Positions 59,927 through 64,000 of a DNA stretch of 64,000 nt are shown here, one piece after another. The stretch lies in assembly GCF_000165485.1 (NCBI RefSeq), contig NC_014623.1, positions 4,421,501-4,485,500 on the forward strand, in the 5' to 3' direction. The notes under the pieces were generated by a model, which was not told the origin of the DNA, made no database searches, and saw only the letters and a program-made list of their open reading frames with translations. This DNA comes from Stigmatella aurantiaca DW4/3-1 (GTDB taxonomy: Bacteria > Myxococcota > Myxococcia > Myxococcales > Myxococcaceae). The stretch's first letter is position 1. Each line of letters opens with the position of its first letter. The translations under genes and the position numbers were made by a program.

Positions 59927-60363
59927 TGCGTCGCCCGTTGCTGGTCTGCGCCGTCCTGAGCCTGGGCGGCTGTGTGGAGCCAGGGGATCCCCTGCTGGCC
60001 GTGCGTGACACCCAGCCTCCCGCGCTCGTCTCCACTGATCCTGCCGCCAACGGCCAGGTGGCCGCAGGGGGCACGGTGCGCATCACCTTCTCGGAGCTGA
60101 TGGACAACCGCACCCTGCGTCCTGGCATCGCGGTGTTCGCCGGGGCGGAGGAGATTCCCCTGAGTGTCTTCGTCCCCCCCCTCGCGGAGGAGGAGCAGGA
60201 CATCGAGCGGGGAGACATCCCGTACACCGTCACCGTGAGCGCGGCCTCGGGCTCCTTCACGCCGGGGACATCCTACACGCTGGTGCTGCGCACGATCCTG
60301 TCCGACTACGAGGGCAACGCCCTTCCGGATGAGGAGCGCAGGTCGTTCCGTGCCGTCCCCTGA
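59926..60363 (+). CDS. Lipoprotein with SbsA-type Ig-like domain
   Basis: A 145-residue lipoprotein (LGGC, about residue 16) with a Big_5 domain: PPALVSTDPAANGQVAAGGTVRITFSELMD, quoted as residues about 28-57, then PYTVTVSAASGSFTPGTSYTL and DYEGNAL. Such lipoproteins sit on the surface and may cap the barrel-cytochrome pair. Start at ATG 59926 (overlapping the cytochrome stop, AAGGGA upstream); ATG 59917 is an alternative. Confidence 0.8.
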   Translation: MRRPLLVCAVLSLGGCVEPGDPLLAVRDTQPPALVSTDPAANGQVAAGGTVRITFSELMDNRTLRPGIAVFAGAEEIPLSVFVPPLAEEEQDIERGDIPYTVTVSAASGSFTPGTSYTLVLRTILSDYEGNALPDEERRSFRAVP

Positions 60364-60378
60364 GGCGCCCACCGGGGC

Positions 60379-62934
60379 TCAGGGGCGCAGCAGGTACCTG
60401 CGAACCTCGTCGACGAGGAGGGTGCGGGCGGAGGCATCCGTGGCGGCGGGCCCCAGCTTCAGCTTCTTGTCGTCCTCGACGAGGTAGCGCTGGTCGAGCA
60501 GGTAGGCCACGGCGTTCTCCAGCGTGGTCTTGGCGAGGGACTCGGCGGCGCCGATGCGGCCCGCGTGGAACTCGGCGCGGCCGGTCTCCAGGGCGAGCTT
60601 CACGAACATCTTGCGGTCGGAGGCCGTTCCCTCGGCGACATCCTTCAGCGTCATCGCCGCCAGGAGGTAGGCCTCGAGGTAATCGCGCATCAGGTCCGCC
60701 AGGAACTCCACGGCCGGCCGCGCGTGCGGCTCGGGGGCGAGCTGGAGCGTGCTGCCGGTGTAGAGCACCAGCCCCATGCGCTCCATGCGCTCCACCGTCT
60801 CGGCGAAGATGGTGTCGAAGGTCAGGCCCACCTGGTAGATGAACTCCACCTTGAAGAGGCGCGAGAGGAACAGCGCGCGCGCCTTCACGAGCTCGTAGGA
60901 GTCGGAAGTGCCTCCCGCCAGCAGGGCGTTGGCCACGAGGCTGCGCGAGGCCACCAGGTTCATCAGCGTGTTCTTGTAGAAGGAGAGCTCCGCGCGGCGC
61001 TCGTCCTCGGGCTGGTAGATGACTTCCCCGCGCGCCTGCTGGGTGCGGATCATCTCGTCCGAGCGGAACGAGAGAAGGGCATCCCGGATGGCGCCCATCG
61101 TCTCGGGGTCGCTCGGGGCGTTCTCCAGCGTCTTGGACAGCGGGGTGCGCTCCTGTTCGGCGATGCGGCGCAGGAGGGTGATGCGGTCGGTCAGCTCCCG
61201 TTGGGTGATGCCCCGGCGGCGGTGCGCGAGCAAGGCCGCGCTGGCCAGGGCGTGGGGCGTCACCGTGGAGACCTTGCTGATGCCGTACATCACCCGGTTG
61301 CCCAGCGCGCGGACCAGGCCCTTCTTCTGCTCGTCCGTGACGGGCTGGCCGGAGCCGATGCCACGGCTTTTCATGAGCTCCACCAGCGACAGGGGCTCAT
61401 CAAAGGTGAGGTGAATGCGGCCGTATTGGGCCGTGAGCACCTTGGGGGTGCTCAGCAGGGCCTTGAGGTCCTCGGGCTTCTTCTCACCGCCGGCCAGCTC
61501 CTTCGAGTAGCTGCCGGACTCCACCACCTTCTCGTAGTCGATGGAGACGGGGACGAAGATGAGATCGTTCCGGGCCCCGCCCAGCACGGCCTCCACCTGC
61601 CAGGTGAACATGCCCAGCTTGGGCAGCAGCAGCTTGCCGGTGCGGGAGCGCCCGCCCTCGGGGAAGAACTCCTGGTGCACGCCGTCGTGCACCAGCTTGC
61701 GCACATAGGCCTGGAAGGTCTCGGAGTAGATCGGATCGCCCTTGAAGGAGCGGCGCAGGAAGAACGCGCCGCAGCGCCGCAGGAAGGCGCCGAGCGGAAA
61801 AAAGGAGAGGTTGGCGCCCGCGGCCACCAGGGGCACCGCATAGCCCCGGTTCCAGAGCACCCAGCTGAGCACCAGGTAATCCACGTGGCTTTTGTGCGAG
61901 GGGCACAGGACGATGGGCGCCCGGCCCGCGGCCTTGAGGGCGCGGTGGAGCCCGGCCTCGTCCACCTCGATGCCGTCGTAGATGCGCTGCAGCACCCAGT
62001 CGAGCAGGGGGGCGGCGAAGGCGAGCGCGGTGGGGCTGGGCCGCGCGGCGATGGCCTCCAGGTTGCGCCGGGCCTCCCGGTAGACGCTCTCGGGGCGGCG
62101 GCCGGTGGCGGCGGCGTGCGCATCCATCGCCTTGTGCAACTGCCGGTCGCGGAGCGTCTCCTCGATGAGGCGCTCGGCCGGTTTGGCGGGGGGGCCGAAG
62201 ACGGCGCGGGTCTCCCGGGCCAGGTGGTGGTGCAGGGAGCTGCGCACCTTGCGGGCGATGACCTCGTCGGAGTCCTGAGGGTTCTCGTCGATGAAGCGCC
62301 GCAGATCGATGGGCTCACCGATGCGGAACTGGGCGCGTCGGTAGTTGCGGAAGAAGGCCAGCAGCGAGTGCAGGAAGCCGGGGGCCTCCGGGCTGCCGAA
62401 CACGATGTCCATGATGCCGGGCTTGAGGCGCGCGGGGCGCTTCTCCCAGACAAACAGCTCGGGCACCAGGAAGATGGGCCGGTCCGCCTTGCGCGCCATG
62501 GCCACGAGGGTGGGGAAGGGGTTGTTCTCGATGTCCTTGCCCGAGGCGCTCATCAGCGCGGTCTTCTTCAGGAAGATGAGCCCGCTGCCGCCCCGCTGCC
62601 GGGCCTCGGTGAAGCGCTCCACGAAGCTGCCGTGCTGGAGGGTCCGGTTGAAGGGGCGGGTGAACCAGGGCCGCAGGTTGACGACGGCCCGGATGGGGGG
62701 CAGGTCGCGGCGCACCATGGCCCAGGCCAGATAGAGGAAGTTGATCCACGCGGTGGTGCGCATGACGTGGACCACGAAGCCCCGGCCGTGAAGGGCGCGC
62801 AGCTCGTTCTCGGACTCCGGGGGGAAGCGCACCCCATCGAAGTAGCGGGCCCCCAGCATCCGGGAGACCGGGCCAAACTCTTCCTTCAGCAAGGCCGCTC
62901 CCCGGTTGGCAGCCTGCGGCAGCGCAGTTTCCAT
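60379..62934 (-). CDS. plsB: Glycerol-3-phosphate 1-acyltransferase PlsB
   Basis: An 851-residue protein with the PlsB acyltransferase blocks: VLCPSHKSHVDYLVLSW (HxxxxD), GAFFLRRSFKGDPIYSE, HQEFFPEGGRSRTGK and VPVSIDYEKV. It transfers an acyl group to sn-glycerol-3-phosphate in phospholipid synthesis. The first 300 residues contain an additional acyltransferase-like segment (RTLQHGSFVERF, VPELFVWEKR, SLLAFFRNYRRAQFRIGEP) as in other long PlsB forms. GGAGGAAC precedes ATG 62934, with a TAGTAT -10-like box further upstream. Converges with the lipoprotein gene by 15 bp. Confidence 0.93.
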   Translation of the reverse strand: METALPQAANRGAALLKEEFGPVSRMLGARYFDGVRFPPESENELRALHGRGFVVHVMRTTAWINFLYLAWAMVRRDLPPIRAVVNLRPWFTRPFNRTLQHGSFVERFTEARQRGGSGLIFLKKTALMSASGKDIENNPFPTLVAMARKADRPIFLVPELFVWEKRPARLKPGIMDIVFGSPEAPGFLHSLLAFFRNYRRAQFRIGEPIDLRRFIDENPQDSDEVIARKVRSSLHHHLARETRAVFGPPAKPAERLIEETLRDRQLHKAMDAHAAATGRRPESVYREARRNLEAIAARPSPTALAFAAPLLDWVLQRIYDGIEVDEAGLHRALKAAGRAPIVLCPSHKSHVDYLVLSWVLWNRGYAVPLVAAGANLSFFPLGAFLRRCGAFFLRRSFKGDPIYSETFQAYVRKLVHDGVHQEFFPEGGRSRTGKLLLPKLGMFTWQVEAVLGGARNDLIFVPVSIDYEKVVESGSYSKELAGGEKKPEDLKALLSTPKVLTAQYGRIHLTFDEPLSLVELMKSRGIGSGQPVTDEQKKGLVRALGNRVMYGISKVSTVTPHALASAALLAHRRRGITQRELTDRITLLRRIAEQERTPLSKTLENAPSDPETMGAIRDALLSFRSDEMIRTQQARGEVIYQPEDERRAELSFYKNTLMNLVASRSLVANALLAGGTSDSYELVKARALFLSRLFKVEFIYQVGLTFDTIFAETVERMERMGLVLYTGSTLQLAPEPHARPAVEFLADLMRDYLEAYLLAAMTLKDVAEGTASDRKMFVKLALETGRAEFHAGRIGAAESLAKTTLENAVAYLLDQRYLVEDDKKLKLGPAATDASARTLLVDEVRRYLLRP

Positions 62935-63048
62935 GGGTTCCTCCGCGGCGACAGGTGGTCCGGCTTCGTCATGCGCTGGCGCGGATACTAGCGGAGGCGC
63001 AGGGGTTTCCAGCCTCTTTCCTTGGCCCCCGTCGTCCAGGAGTCCTCC

Positions 63049-64000
63049 TCAGGAGGCTGGAGGACTTTTACGGCTGGGGCGGACCACGGAGGCCACGGTG
63101 TCCAGCAAGCGCGGCAGTTGGAGGGGCTTCTCGAAGAAGCCATCAATGCGGTCCAGGCCCCGTCCCGAGGTGAGCGAGGCCACGTCGCTGGCGCCCGAGA
63201 TGATGTAGACGGAGACGTCCGCCAGGGACTCCGTGCTGCGGATGAAGTGCAGCACCGAGCGCCCATCCTCTTGGCTCAGCCGCAGGTCCAGCAGCACCAT
63301 GGCCGGACGGATGTGCGAGAGAATGGAGCGGGCCTCCGAGGCGCCAGAGGTGGCCATCACCCGGTAGCCCTCTTGCTCCAGCACCTGCTGCAGCACTTCC
63401 CGGCAATCCATGTCATCCTCGACCAACAGGATGCCTCCGGCGCGCGGCGCGGCCTGCACCAGTTCCGGGGTGCTGACGGCCCCGGCGAACATGGGCAGGA
63501 CCATCTGGAAGGTCGAGCCTTGCCCGGGCACGCTGCTGGCGTCCACGCGTCCGCCGTGGAGCGCGAGGATCTTGGCCACCAGGGGCAGGCCCAGACGGCC
63601 TCCCGAGGGGCGGGGGGTGCCCGGGGTGGTGCGGTAGAACGGATCGAAGATGTGCTCGAGGTCCTCCTGGGAGAGCCCGGGGCCCGAGTCCTTCACCGAG
63701 AGCAGGGCGAGCTGCTCGTCGATGGAGACGCGGACCTCCACCGTGCCGCCCTCTTCGCACTGGTGGATGCCGTTCTCCACGAGGTTGTGAATGGCCTCGG
63801 AGATGCGCTCGCGGTCGCCGCGGACGAAGACCTCGGGGCAGGGGGGCACGTGGAGGCGCACCTGGCTGTGCTCGGCGAGGGCCGCCAGGGCCCGCAGCAC
63901 CTCCTCGGCCACCGCCTTGATGCCGAAGGCGCGCTGGGTGAGCTGCATCTTCCCGGACTGGAGCCGGGACATGAGCAGCAAGTCGTTCACCATGCGCAGC
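63049..64000 (-). CDS. Hybrid sensor histidine kinase, C-terminal part (gene continues beyond the window)
   Basis: The visible part starts at the end of the HisKA dimerisation helix (LRMVNDLLLMSRLQSGKMQL), then HATPase_c with N-box AIHNLVENGIHQCEEGG, G1 DSGPGLSQEDLEHIFDPFYRT and G2 GGRLGLPLV, and a receiver domain with VEDDMD, the phospho-acceptor Asp in LLDLRLSQEDG and the lysine in FFEKPLQLP. The sensor part and the phospho-His lie to the right of 64000. A phosphorelay kinase; the signal is unknown. Confidence 0.88.
   Translation of the reverse strand, partial: LRMVNDLLLMSRLQSGKMQLTQRAFGIKAVAEEVLRALAALAEHSQVRLHVPPCPEVFVRGDRERISEAIHNLVENGIHQCEEGGTVEVRVSIDEQLALLSVKDSGPGLSQEDLEHIFDPFYRTTPGTPRPSGGRLGLPLVAKILALHGGRVDASSVPGQGSTFQMVLPMFAGAVSTPELVQAAPRAGGILLVEDDMDCREVLQQVLEQEGYRVMATSGASEARSILSHIRPAMVLLDLRLSQEDGRSVLHFIRSTESLADVSVYIISGASDVASLTSGRGLDRIDGFFEKPLQLPRLLDTVASVVRPSRKSPPAS

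Noticed and set aside
60565-62991. An 808-residue open frame antisense to plsB
   Set aside because: Composition is a shadow of GC-rich third codon positions on the opposite strand; it has no domain, while the antisense PlsB has all catalytic motifs.
1-64000. tRNA genes and CRISPR arrays
   Set aside because: No cloverleaf with a T-loop GGTTCGA-type signature outside coding sequence and no regularly spaced repeats were seen.

Overview
The window is a GC-rich, gene-dense bacterial chromosome segment with the marks of a large-genome myxobacterium, probably suborder Cystobacterineae (Stigmatella, Cystobacter, Archangium or Myxococcus type). The evidence is the many lipoproteins, a kelch-propeller lipoprotein, a Tox-REase-5/Imm52 toxin-immunity pair, an expansin, a eukaryotic-type Ser/Thr kinase and an apparent sigma-54 promoter. 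The exact species cannot be read from this stretch. No tRNA, rRNA or CRISPR array was seen.

Layout. 1-13912: a Pel-type exopolysaccharide operon (pelA-B-D-E-F-G, minus strand, pelG running off the left edge) with no pelC between pelB and pelD. Upstream sit a divergent CE18/Agd3-like polysaccharide deacetylase and a GH114 endo-galactosaminidase-like lipoprotein, giving an unusual Pel/galactosaminogalactan locus. 14060-16048: a DUF4142 protein and a seven-blade kelch lipoprotein. 16171-18962: a decayed lipoprotein-toxin/immunity pair; the toxin is split by a complete 932-bp IS5-type element and also frameshifted, and the immunity gene has an in-frame TGA. 19021-22454: expansin, GntR-type regulator, TAT-exported PhoX-like protein.

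22630-30731: a complete System I cytochrome c maturation operon (ccmABCDEFG, a zinc-ribbon membrane protein, ccmH, a ccmI-like gene), mostly with 4-bp start/stop overlaps. 31132-36727: a polysaccharide module (CE4 deacetylase, Wzx-like flippase, hexapeptide acetyltransferase, two glycosyltransferases) behind a sigma-54-type promoter. 36752-39862: DUF4350, DUF4129 and a membrane protein. 40000-45843: small exported proteins, including two tandem lipoproteins with a CX3CH haem-like motif, a hendecad-repeat lipoprotein, a kinase and an M19 dipeptidase. 45850-50907: hydrolase, CorA-like transporter with GQN instead of GMN, a helical protein, HAD phosphatase, RlmI-like methyltransferase.

50959-53903: a GxSxG hydrolase without signal peptide between two paralogous small proteins (possible effector/chaperone cassette), then a hydrolase-fold protein lacking its nucleophile. 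54065-57262: a subtilase with a membrane tail, a small OB-like protein, a CPBP protease. 57311-60363: an outer-membrane barrel, a 13-haem cytochrome c and an Ig-like lipoprotein, which look like a porin-cytochrome electron conduit and would depend on the ccm products. 60379-64000: PlsB acyltransferase and the C-terminal part of a hybrid histidine kinase.
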